Below, one piece after another: positions 28,169-36,457 of a stretch of DNA of 61,694 nt. Under the pieces are notes generated by a model that was not told where the DNA came from, did no database searches, and was given only the letters and a program-made list of their open reading frames with translations. The position numbers and the translations under genes are program-made. The stretch comes from Erysipelotrichaceae bacterium (GTDB taxonomy: Bacteria > Bacillota_I > Bacilli_A > Erysipelotrichales > Erysipelotrichaceae), in assembly GCA_017539025.1 (NCBI GenBank), contig JAFYHT010000035.1, positions 1-61,694 on the forward strand. Reading direction: 5' to 3'. The stretch's first letter is position 1. Each line of letters begins with the position of its first letter.

Positions 28169-29911
28169 ATGAACAAAGAAATAAAGATCAGTGTACAGGC
28201 CTTCAGCCTTCGCGAATACTTAAGCAAAGACCTGGAAACAACGATAAAAAAGATCAGAGAGATCGGCTTTGACGGCATCGAAGCGATGCTGGTACCGATG
28301 AAGAAACAGGGAAAAGTTCCGACATATCTCTGGTCAAAAGGACTGCTGGATCAGGCAATGACCTTATGTAAAGAAAACGGACTGGAAGTATTTACCGCTC
28401 ACATGGGATTTGGGATCGGTTCGATCCGCCTCCCTGTGAAACAGGTCGCCGATTACATCAATGACGTATCAAAGAAATACGGTGTCCGCTATTTCATCTT
28501 TTCCGGATTATTCAAAGATGAGAAGAGCGCAAAAAGCTGCGGACAGTATCTGAAGAAGATCGCTGAACTCACAAAAGATAGCAACGCCAGGATCCTCTAT
28601 CACAATCACGATCTGGAACTGCTTCCATATAGCAGAAATGGCATTTGCGCTTATCCGATGGATATCTTCCTGGAGAATGCGGGTGAAGATGTCGGATTAC
28701 AGCTCGATATCGGCTGGGCTGACTTTGCAAAGGATGATATCTTCTTCTATGAACGCTATGAAGATCGCATCCTTTCCATCCATTGCAAGGACTTCTATGA
28801 AGGATTCAAAAACTATCCCGTTAAAGGCAAGATCCCGGCTGAAAGCTTTTCACCGATCGGCTCAGGAAAAGTCCATACACACGAGATCATCTCAAGATTC
28901 TTGAATAAGGATCTTTCTTTCCATCACATTGCGATCGATCAGGATCTGTTCTCAGGAGATGCTTATGATCAATTAAAGACAGGTTATGAGAATCTGACTT
29001 CGTTCATCAGCGAACCGCTAACGACAAAGATCAGCAGGAATACGGAAATCAAAGAACACAAGCCTCTTGATAAAGAAAGACTTTCACTGATGACATTCAC
29101 CTTTGAAGCAGACAGACTTTTCAAACAGATGAGTATCGATGATATCATATCTCTTGCTTCAGAAAACGAGATCCATATGGTCGATCTCATGAACATCAAA
29201 GGAAAAGATCTCCCTGCCTATATCGACGCATTGACCAGACACAACGTCAAAGTCAATGCCTATATCTGCAATCTTCCTTTCCTTTCAGAAAAAAGCAAGT
29301 ACCTGGAACAGATGTATACTCAGATGAGTATCGCCAATGCCTTAAAGGCAAAGCTGTTCATGATCGTTCCTTACTATCGTCCAAGCGAGCTGAAAGAAGC
29401 TGTGAAACTGGGAAGACAGGAAACGATCCAAAGGTTAATCGAAGGATTCAAAGCGACTGTTGCTGAAGGAAAAAGAAGAGAATTGGAAGTCGCCTTTGAA
29501 ACGACTCCACACGATGAGATCTGCCTTTCTTCCGCTGAGGACTGTAAGACAGTTTTAGACAATGTCGAAGGACTGAAACTCATCTACGATACCGCCAACA
29601 TGCTTCCAAGCGGAGAAGATCCGTATTCCTATTATGAGAAGCTGAAAGACTATATCGTTCACGTTCATCTCAAGGATGTCCTGCTGACAAAAGCAAAACC
29701 AGAATCCTATTCCTGGTCAGAATTCACGAAAGACGGCAGAAAGATGAACTGCTGCATCTGGGGACAGGGAGAGATCGATCTCAGAAGGATCTATGACAGG
29801 ATGATCGAAGACGGCTATGAAGGAACATTTGCCATTGAATACTCTCATCCAAACAGCATAGCCAGAAAAGAAGTTCATTCCAAACAACTGAAAAAACATT
29901 TTGAGATATAA
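28169..29911 (+). CDS. Tandem two-domain sugar isomerase/epimerase (fused TIM barrels)
   Basis: A 580-residue protein made of two complete xylose-isomerase-like (AP endonuclease 2) TIM barrels in one chain. Barrel 1, residues about 1-285, shows YHNHDLE (H145, H147, E150), LDIGW (D180) and SIHCKD (H205). Barrel 2, about 303-580, shows AFETTPHDE (E444), IYDTAN (D474), HVHLKD (H498, H500) and AIEYSH (E567). Family members normally have one barrel of 250-300 residues. Each half keeps metal-site motifs, so both may be active, perhaps in successive steps on one sugar. A strong AGGAGGAG site precedes the ATG; there is no sign of a frameshift. Confidence 0.85.
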   Translation: MNKEIKISVQAFSLREYLSKDLETTIKKIREIGFDGIEAMLVPMKKQGKVPTYLWSKGLLDQAMTLCKENGLEVFTAHMGFGIGSIRLPVKQVADYINDVSKKYGVRYFIFSGLFKDEKSAKSCGQYLKKIAELTKDSNARILYHNHDLELLPYSRNGICAYPMDIFLENAGEDVGLQLDIGWADFAKDDIFFYERYEDRILSIHCKDFYEGFKNYPVKGKIPAESFSPIGSGKVHTHEIISRFLNKDLSFHHIAIDQDLFSGDAYDQLKTGYENLTSFISEPLTTKISRNTEIKEHKPLDKERLSLMTFTFEADRLFKQMSIDDIISLASENEIHMVDLMNIKGKDLPAYIDALTRHNVKVNAYICNLPFLSEKSKYLEQMYTQMSIANALKAKLFMIVPYYRPSELKEAVKLGRQETIQRLIEGFKATVAEGKRRELEVAFETTPHDEICLSSAEDCKTVLDNVEGLKLIYDTANMLPSGEDPYSYYEKLKDYIVHVHLKDVLLTKAKPESYSWSEFTKDGRKMNCCIWGQGEIDLRRIYDRMIEDGYEGTFAIEYSHPNSIARKEVHSKQLKKHFEI

Positions 29912-29935
29912 GAAAATGCGGAATCCCGCATTTTC
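29912..29935. terminator. Bidirectional terminator
   Basis: A perfect 10-bp stem (GAAAATGCGG with CCGCATTTTC, loop AATC) between two convergent genes, with T-rich tails in both directions. Confidence 0.92.
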
Positions 29936-29939
29936 TTTT

Positions 29940-32498
29940 TTATCGATCAAATTTCATGAACGCCTTGATGACATGTTTTACATTGTCCTGCAATACAGCC
30001 TTGGAGATCTTTCCTTCCTTGGCTGCCTTATACAGGATATTGGCATACTTCTTTCCGCCGCTTGAGATCCAGCATGTTCCGGCCTTAGCCATCTCCACCG
30101 GATCGATCGTATCGTAGGAATCCCAGTCAGTCATGATGATGCCATCAAAACCAAGTTCTCCTCTGACATAGTCCTGCATCATCTCGGTACTTTCTGCCGG
30201 ATAGATGCCGTTGAGCGGATTGTAGGAATTCATGACGGCGATCGGCTTATGGACCCTGAATGCATATTCAAAGTTCTTGAAGTAGATCTCTCTCAATGCT
30301 CTTTCGGAAACATAAGAGTGATTGCTCTTACGAAGCGTTTCTGCGTTGTTCGCAAAGAAATGTTTATAAGTCGTACCGATCCCGTTTTCCTCCAGGCCTT
30401 TGCCCTGATAGCCGGCCATCGTGCCGCTTAAGAAAGGATCTTCCGAATAATACTCACAGTTTCTTCCGTTGAGTAATGCTCTCTGCATATTGAAACCCGG
30501 GCCCAGATTGATGACGATCCGATATGGCTTGCTTTCTTCAGCGATCGTCTTTCCAACCATATATGCGATCTTCTTATTGAATGTCGCAGCGATGGAACTG
30601 GATTGCGGGAATCCGATATTCGGCTTCTTGATATTGACACCCGCATTGGCATCGGATACTTCCAGTCCCTTGATCCCGTATTTCTTCATGACCGGGATCT
30701 GACCGGCAGCGCCATCCTGCCATGGAGACCAGTGGTTTCCTGCATTGCAGTTAAGGGCACACAGTTCCTTGAGATCCATCTGCGCTACAAAGTTTTCCAG
30801 CAACGAAGGATCTTTCTTTACATCATCCCAGAGGATCTTCTTGCCAGTATATGAAGGTAATTCCTTTGGTGTGAATGCTTTCTTTTCCTTATGGATAGGG
30901 ATCCTGTCTTCAAAAGGCACTTTCTTTGAAAGAGAGAGGATCTCTTTGTTTTCCTGATTCAATACAGGGAACTCTTCCACCGGTGCCGCAATGGATGAAA
31001 CTTCACGGATCACCTTGTCTTTTTTCAGCTCAAAAGTACAGACGACCTTTGAATTGTCGAGACTGTTTCCCATCCACAGAGAATAGGAACCGGCTGGCAT
31101 CAGATACTTGTGATCGATGAAATCGCACAATGCAAAATCATCAATGACGAGATCCAATATCTGACTTTCACCCGGTTTTAGAAGATCACTCTTTTCAAAA
31201 CCGCAGAGGCTTCTGTTGACCAGCTCATATTTCTCCTGTTTGCAGGAACGATAGACCTGAATGACCTCGTTTCCGGAAACAGGACCGATATTGCTTACTT
31301 TGACTTTCAGGTTGAAATGATCATCTTCTTTTTCGGCTGAAAGGACTTCAATACTGAAATCCGTATAGGATAAGCCATGTCCAAAACCATAGGCATATTC
31401 TTTTCCAAACGAATCAAAATAACGATAACCGGAATAGATATCCTCGCAATAATATGTCAGGATACCGCCGTCATATTGTCCCGGATTCTTTTCTCCTTCT
31501 TCCGGTACGACGAAATTCTTTGAAGCAGGCGTATCAAAGTAATCATACGGAAATGTCGTCGGCAGTTTTCCGGAAGGATTGTTTCTGCCATCCAGTGTTT
31601 CCATCAGTGCGTAGGAACTCAGCATTCCCGCAAAGCCGGTATACAGGATTGCCTTGATATTCATCTCATCAATGAATCTCATCTCGATCGGATATCCGCA
31701 GTTCAGCAACAATATGGTCTTATCAAAAACAGAAGTGACAGCTTTGATCATATCTCTTTCCGCATCACTCAGGTAATACTCACCCTTGATCGGACGGTTG
31801 TCGACGTTTTCACCTGTCTTTCTTGTCAGATAGATGATCGCGGTATCGGATGTTTCTTTTGCCTTCTTCAATGTTTCTTCATCGGGAACGATGATCTTTC
31901 CATCCTTATAGAGATCGGCGATTTCTTCATTGATCTTAAAATCACTGTGGTCTTTTAACGCATCCATGAAATTCGGACACCAGCGCGGATTGATCTTCGG
32001 GGCGCCAAACGCAGTGATACGGTAAGTACTGATATCACCAAACAGATTCAAAGTCTCATCATTTTTCAACGGTAAAACATTTCCTTCGTTTTTCAATAAA
32101 ACGAAAGATTCCCTGGCTGCGATCAGAGCTCTTGCGTCGTGATCCGCATAAGAAGGATCAGCGACCTTCTTCTTTTTCGTCTTTACCTTGAAACGTTTCG
32201 GTTTGATGGTCTTGCCCTTACTGTCTTTGAAATCTCTCAGTTCCACCTCATAGACTCTGTCATACTCTCTCATGACTTCGCCGACGTTTACAAGCAGCAT
32301 CTTATAATTGAGCGCTCTTACAAGAGACGGTTTTGAGATCTTTATCCCATTGACATAGGCATCGCCAAGTTCATTCTCATCCAGATCACCAACAACATTG
32401 ATCATGATGCTTTTTTGAGCATCACCATAGAAAGACAGCGGCCCATCGATGTCATCGATGTCATAACTTTTTGCTGCTAAAGTAATAAACTGAACCAT
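29940..32498 (-). CDS. GH3 beta-glycosidase with permuted domain order
   Basis: An 852-residue family 3 enzyme whose domains are in reverse order. An N-terminal region of about 120 residues leads into the alpha/beta sandwich (ARESFVLLKNEGNVLPL) and fibronectin-like domain (YGFGHGLSYTDF); the TIM barrel comes last (about 560-852), with NGRNCEYYSEDPFL, YKHFFANN and nucleophile Asp791 in GIIMTDWDSYD. Such permuted GH3 beta-glucosidases are known from Butyrivibrio and Ruminococcus. No signal peptide. It follows the GPH symporter gene across a terminator, so partial read-through or its own promoter is needed. Confidence 0.9.
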   Translation of the reverse strand: MVQFITLAAKSYDIDDIDGPLSFYGDAQKSIMINVVGDLDENELGDAYVNGIKISKPSLVRALNYKMLLVNVGEVMREYDRVYEVELRDFKDSKGKTIKPKRFKVKTKKKKVADPSYADHDARALIAARESFVLLKNEGNVLPLKNDETLNLFGDISTYRITAFGAPKINPRWCPNFMDALKDHSDFKINEEIADLYKDGKIIVPDEETLKKAKETSDTAIIYLTRKTGENVDNRPIKGEYYLSDAERDMIKAVTSVFDKTILLLNCGYPIEMRFIDEMNIKAILYTGFAGMLSSYALMETLDGRNNPSGKLPTTFPYDYFDTPASKNFVVPEEGEKNPGQYDGGILTYYCEDIYSGYRYFDSFGKEYAYGFGHGLSYTDFSIEVLSAEKEDDHFNLKVKVSNIGPVSGNEVIQVYRSCKQEKYELVNRSLCGFEKSDLLKPGESQILDLVIDDFALCDFIDHKYLMPAGSYSLWMGNSLDNSKVVCTFELKKDKVIREVSSIAAPVEEFPVLNQENKEILSLSKKVPFEDRIPIHKEKKAFTPKELPSYTGKKILWDDVKKDPSLLENFVAQMDLKELCALNCNAGNHWSPWQDGAAGQIPVMKKYGIKGLEVSDANAGVNIKKPNIGFPQSSSIAATFNKKIAYMVGKTIAEESKPYRIVINLGPGFNMQRALLNGRNCEYYSEDPFLSGTMAGYQGKGLEENGIGTTYKHFFANNAETLRKSNHSYVSERALREIYFKNFEYAFRVHKPIAVMNSYNPLNGIYPAESTEMMQDYVRGELGFDGIIMTDWDSYDTIDPVEMAKAGTCWISSGGKKYANILYKAAKEGKISKAVLQDNVKHVIKAFMKFDR

Positions 32499-32522
32499 TT
32501 CTATTCTCCTTATCTGATTTTA

Positions 32523-32548
32523 AAAAGTTCAGGATGACCTGAACTTTT
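32523..32548 (-). terminator. Terminator of the GPH symporter gene
   Basis: An 11-bp perfect stem (AAAAGTTCAGG with CCTGAACTTTT, 4-base loop) and T tract between the symporter and the permuted GH3 gene. Confidence 0.9.
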
Positions 32549-32552
32549 GTGA

Positions 32553-34040
32553 TTATTCTTCAACCTTCTTTGACTGATGTTCAGCAATATATTCCTGGAT
32601 CTTCTTTCTCTCTTCCTGATCGATCGGATACTTCAGAGAAACAAGGATCGAACATAATGCCATGATCGCCGGCAGTAAACCGATAACGAACACCATACCC
32701 GTCAGAAGAGTCGGCATGTTGGCAAGGTCACCGATATAGTCGCCTGTTACGGAATCGACACGATAACCGATTGCCATCAGGATACCGCCTACCAGTGCTG
32801 AAGACAGAGCACTCTGTGCCTTCATCAGGAAACCGCCTAATGCGGAAGTCAGAGCTGAACGGTCCTTACCTGTCTTATAGATGGTGTAATCCATGATCTC
32901 CATACCGATATTGCTTCCAGGAATGAAGTCGATACCGATGAATGTTGCCATGATGAACATTGAGATGAAGAAGAGAACAGGGTTCTTCTGCAGAACGCCT
33001 AAGCACTGGCAGATGAACATGAACAGACCGCCAAGGCCCTGCATCGCAAAATCGAATCTCTGCATCTTGATGAAATCGCCCTTGAAAGCCTTCAGGATCG
33101 GAGTAGCGACGATCGTACCGATCAGTAAAGGGAACAGCATCATCAGCGATACGATGATGGACATCGATCCAAGCTTTGCGTAATCAACAACACCTGTCGT
33201 CAGATCAGTACAGTACGCATACTTGACATAGTATGTCGGTGCTGCAAATAAGAAGGTCCAGATAAAACCGGAGAAGAGATCCTTGAAGAAGTTGACCAGG
33301 ATAGCTTTGTTTTTCTTCAGCAGTTCAAAGATATCCGAGAATCTGACTTTTTCATCTTCATCCTGTTCGACGACATGTTTCTCTTTGACCATCAGCCAGC
33401 CAAGGATAGAAACGATGCAGGAAATGCCCATTGCGACAAGCGCAAGGATCATATAAGCAGTCTTATATGAGCCGGTTGCTGCCTGGATCGAAACGACGAT
33501 CGCCGTCATTCCCGAACCGAACATTCCAAGGACCATGACCCACAGACGCGGACCGACCAGCAGCTTGGAACGCTCCTCCGGATCAGAAGTCATCGTTCTG
33601 AACAGAAGGTTCTGATTGTAGAATGATGTACCGATATCATATACAAAGTAGAAGAAGATGACCCAGACCGTAACTAACCAAGGGGTCTTGGTGATCGCAT
33701 CAGGCAGAGAATACAAAGCGATCGTGCCGATACCTGTCATGAGGATCGACAACATGAAGAACGGCTTGTATTTGCCGTGTTTCGTGATCTTGGCACTATC
33801 CATGATCGCACCCTGGATCGGATCATCGAATGCATCGATGAATCTAGCGCCAAGAAGTAATGCGGTAGCCAATGTAGCACCCCATTCGCCTAAACCGGCA
33901 TAGTCGGTCATATAGACCATAAACATCGTAGACATGAAGATGGCTGCCAGACCATTATTTGTAGATAAAGCAGTCGCTCCGAAGATCTCCTTAAAACCAA
34001 CGGATTCAGGAGATTTGACTTTCTTTTCTTTCTTTCCCAT
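32553..34040 (-). CDS. GPH-family sugar:cation symporter, duplicate A
   Basis: A 495-residue 12-helix symporter with the GPH signature RFIDAFDDPIQG and GKYKPF. It aligns without gaps to the protein at 58095-59582 and is about three-quarters identical by eye, including identical last residues EHQSKKVEE. The frame opens upstream at 34085 but the ATG at 34040 has the AAAGGG site. It diverges from a TetR gene across a 26-bp palindrome and precedes the permuted GH3, so it probably imports a beta-linked oligosaccharide cleaved by that enzyme. Confidence 0.93.
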   Translation of the reverse strand: MGKKEKKVKSPESVGFKEIFGATALSTNNGLAAIFMSTMFMVYMTDYAGLGEWGATLATALLLGARFIDAFDDPIQGAIMDSAKITKHGKYKPFFMLSILMTGIGTIALYSLPDAITKTPWLVTVWVIFFYFVYDIGTSFYNQNLLFRTMTSDPEERSKLLVGPRLWVMVLGMFGSGMTAIVVSIQAATGSYKTAYMILALVAMGISCIVSILGWLMVKEKHVVEQDEDEKVRFSDIFELLKKNKAILVNFFKDLFSGFIWTFLFAAPTYYVKYAYCTDLTTGVVDYAKLGSMSIIVSLMMLFPLLIGTIVATPILKAFKGDFIKMQRFDFAMQGLGGLFMFICQCLGVLQKNPVLFFISMFIMATFIGIDFIPGSNIGMEIMDYTIYKTGKDRSALTSALGGFLMKAQSALSSALVGGILMAIGYRVDSVTGDYIGDLANMPTLLTGMVFVIGLLPAIMALCSILVSLKYPIDQEERKKIQEYIAEHQSKKVEE

Positions 34041-34056
34041 ATATGCCCTTTCTGTA

Positions 34057-34082
34057 ACAAGCGTAAAATGGTTTACACTTGT
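34057..34082. promoter_or_regulatory. Candidate TetR operator, 26-bp palindrome
   Basis: Arms ACAAG-c-GTAAA and TTTAC-a-CTTGT flank a 4-base centre between the symporter and TetR genes. Ten of the eleven arm positions pair, and the right end overlaps a TTGTCA -35-like box of the regulator. Confidence 0.6.
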
Positions 34083-34119
34083 CAACTGTATAGATGTATA
34101 TTATCAAAAAATCAATCAT

Positions 34120-34635
34120 ATGAAAAGGCTTACAAAACAAGAGATCCACGAAAAAAACATCGAAAATATCGAAAATGCCGTACTCGATCTGATGCAGGAA
34201 AATGATACATGTAAAGTATCGATCTCACAGATCTGTGAAAGAGCCGGTGTATCCCGTCAGACCTTCTATAAGTTCTATCAGGATTTTGATGATGTCTTTA
34301 CTAAAGCTCAGTTCAACCGTTCCAACAAGTTATTTGTCAGTATCATACAATACATCAAAGAAAATGATGCGTATGGCTTTGCCTATAATCTGCTGAAGGT
34401 CGTCAAAGACAACAAAAACCTGGCCAGACTCTTTTTTGACAAGAATGATTTTTCAACTCTGGATTCCGCTGAAAAGTTTTATGATCAGCTCAATATCCCT
34501 GAGATCAGACTGAGAAAATACGAAAAAGAATATTATATCGGTGCTTTCAACGGCGTGATCCGCCGCTGGATACAGAATGATTGCGAAGACTCAATCGAAG
34601 AGCTTGCGCAGTTCCTTGCTGAAATGATCAGTTGA
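34120..34635 (+). CDS. TetR-family regulator of the GPH/GH3 genes
   Basis: A 171-residue TetR protein with helix-turn-helix VSISQICERAGVSRQTFYKFYQD near residues 33-55. The upstream open frame is spurious; the chosen ATG (34120) starts a protein with the normal TetR N-terminal helix. No Shine-Dalgarno site is visible, and TATTAT/TATCAA boxes lie 12-21 bases upstream, so the leader is very short. It likely represses the divergent GPH symporter through the 26-bp palindrome. Confidence 0.83.
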   Translation: MKRLTKQEIHEKNIENIENAVLDLMQENDTCKVSISQICERAGVSRQTFYKFYQDFDDVFTKAQFNRSNKLFVSIIQYIKENDAYGFAYNLLKVVKDNKNLARLFFDKNDFSTLDSAEKFYDQLNIPEIRLRKYEKEYYIGAFNGVIRRWIQNDCEDSIEELAQFLAEMIS

Positions 34636-34660
34636 TAAAATGTCCCTTGATCTTTTACAA

Positions 34661-34687
34661 AAAGTCTCCCAACGCATGGGAGACTTT
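34661..34687. terminator. Bidirectional terminator
   Basis: A 10-bp stem (AAAGTCTCCC with GGGAGACTTT, 7-base loop) between convergent TetR and GH43 genes. Confidence 0.88.
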
Positions 34688-34714
34688 TGCTATGAATGAA
34701 ATCCTGTTCAGGAA

Positions 34715-36457
34715 CTAGGCCGCGATCTCACAGATCTGATTTCCTTCACAGATCCCGTTCTCATTGAAACTGTCAACGACAAAGTAGTATCTCTGACCCT
34801 TGTTCAAAGTCGTCAGCAAGACTTCGTTTTTCTCATATGCCTGATAGGAAGTATAGAGTTTGTCCGGTGCGATGCCGAAACGGATATTGTAACCGAAAGC
34901 ACCCTCTGCCTTATCAAAACTGATCAGGGCATCCATTCCACTCTCCTGACGGGAAACACGGATGTTCTTCACCTCGGCAGGAACTTCACCCTTGCCTTTA
35001 CCGAAGACTCTTAATCCGCTCAAAGCGAACACTTCATTGTATGGGAGTTCCAATGCACTCACTTTCAGATAACGCAACTCATACTTCTCATTGAGGATGA
35101 TGTAAGGATGTGATCTGTCATCATCAGACTTCGAACGATCTTCGATCATGAACCACTCTTTTCCATCAACTGAACCTTCCAATGTGAATCTGGTCTTAAG
35201 TTTGGCAGAAGAATCGATATAGCGCATGGAAGTCATGATATCGGAACGAAGCTTTTTGTCAACATCCAGCTCAGGGACTTCATTTTCCGCAAAGTTGATC
35301 TGAACGCTGTGTGGTCTGTACACATCACCAAGATCGAGTTCATACCATCCTTTCGTATTCTCAGCTGCCCACCAGGTACGGATATTTTCATCCGTCGCCA
35401 GTTCGACAGGATGGCCAGGCAGACAAGAGGAAGCTTTCGCGTGTTTCTTATAGGAAAGCAGGAAATACTGTGGCTTCAGCTGTCTGGAATCATATTTTCC
35501 CTCCGGCAGCACGATTGGATAATCCGCAAAGTTCTGATTGCAGAACAGTAAGCCGTCTTCATCAAGACCTGCCGGGAATAATCCCAGTCTTCTTTCGAAG
35601 TTCTGATTGACGGAAATGCGCATCGTAGAGACATGAACGATATTGCCATCTTTATCATCGATCGTGGAACCGTGTCCGGCACCGGTGATGAAACCGGATG
35701 GTTTTAAAGAGAATGGCGTATTCGGCATGAACTTGAACGGTCCCAGTGGTTTATCGGAAACATAGCAGCCGTCGCCATAGACAGAGAATTGCGTACCCGG
35801 TGCTGCATATTGCAGGTAGTACTTGCCATTCCACTTATTCATGAAAGAACCTTCCATGTAAGGTCTTCCCTTGCGGTTCATGAACTTCATGAACAGTTTC
35901 AGTAAACCTTTATTTTTATCTTCGAGGTCCTGTTCCACACCCGGGAAATTGAATCTTTCCCAGCCATGTACATCCTCACCATGGTCGAAACATGCGACCT
36001 TTTCACCGATCGGCATCATCGTTTCCTTATCCAGTTCAATGCCCCAGATCGGTTCCCTGTTGCCACAGCCCCAGTAGAAATAGACTCTTCCATCATCGTC
36101 GCAGAAGAGGTCCGGATCCCAGAAGGCAAAGGGTTCGGATACCTTTTCAAAATCATCTTTCAAAGGATCCTTGCTTCTCCAGATCGTGGATGGATCTTTT
36201 CTGGTGGAAGCGCAGAAATACAGATAATCACCGATCTGTCTGACGTCCGGTGCATAACGGTACATATCCAGATCCCTGTTCTCATGCCACTTCCAGCTGA
36301 CCAGGTCATCGGAATAATAGAAACCGGCAGACATCGACGCAAACAGATAATAAGTTCCTTTAAACAGCACCAGAGTCGGATCAGCTGCTTCTCTATGTGC
36401 GACACCGTAATGCTGCCACTTATATGGGATATCGATCGGGTTACAATACTCTTTCAT
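34715..36457 (-). CDS. GH43 glycosidase with discoidin-like and fibronectin-III domains
   Basis: A 580-residue enzyme: family 43 propeller (about 1-330) with base Asp26 (EAADPTLV), modulator Asp114 (FWDPDLF) and acid Glu202 (YMEGSF), then an F5/8-type C (CBM32-like) domain (about 335-475; RTWWAAENTKGWYELDLGD) and a fibronectin-III domain to the end. Such accessory domains are usual in secreted enzymes, yet there is no signal peptide. Likely beta-xylosidase or alpha-L-arabinofuranosidase. Its ATG shares one base with the stop of the GH78 gene (TGATG), with GGAG just upstream, so the two are translationally coupled. Confidence 0.87.
   Translation of the reverse strand: MKEYCNPIDIPYKWQHYGVAHREAADPTLVLFKGTYYLFASMSAGFYYSDDLVSWKWHENRDLDMYRYAPDVRQIGDYLYFCASTRKDPSTIWRSKDPLKDDFEKVSEPFAFWDPDLFCDDDGRVYFYWGCGNREPIWGIELDKETMMPIGEKVACFDHGEDVHGWERFNFPGVEQDLEDKNKGLLKLFMKFMNRKGRPYMEGSFMNKWNGKYYLQYAAPGTQFSVYGDGCYVSDKPLGPFKFMPNTPFSLKPSGFITGAGHGSTIDDKDGNIVHVSTMRISVNQNFERRLGLFPAGLDEDGLLFCNQNFADYPIVLPEGKYDSRQLKPQYFLLSYKKHAKASSCLPGHPVELATDENIRTWWAAENTKGWYELDLGDVYRPHSVQINFAENEVPELDVDKKLRSDIMTSMRYIDSSAKLKTRFTLEGSVDGKEWFMIEDRSKSDDDRSHPYIILNEKYELRYLKVSALELPYNEVFALSGLRVFGKGKGEVPAEVKNIRVSRQESGMDALISFDKAEGAFGYNIRFGIAPDKLYTSYQAYEKNEVLLTTLNKGQRYYFVVDSFNENGICEGNQICEIAA

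Noticed and set aside
33934..34119. N-terminal extension of the second TetR frame
   Set aside because: It is antisense to the GPH gene and its promoter; the conserved TetR helix begins at 34120.
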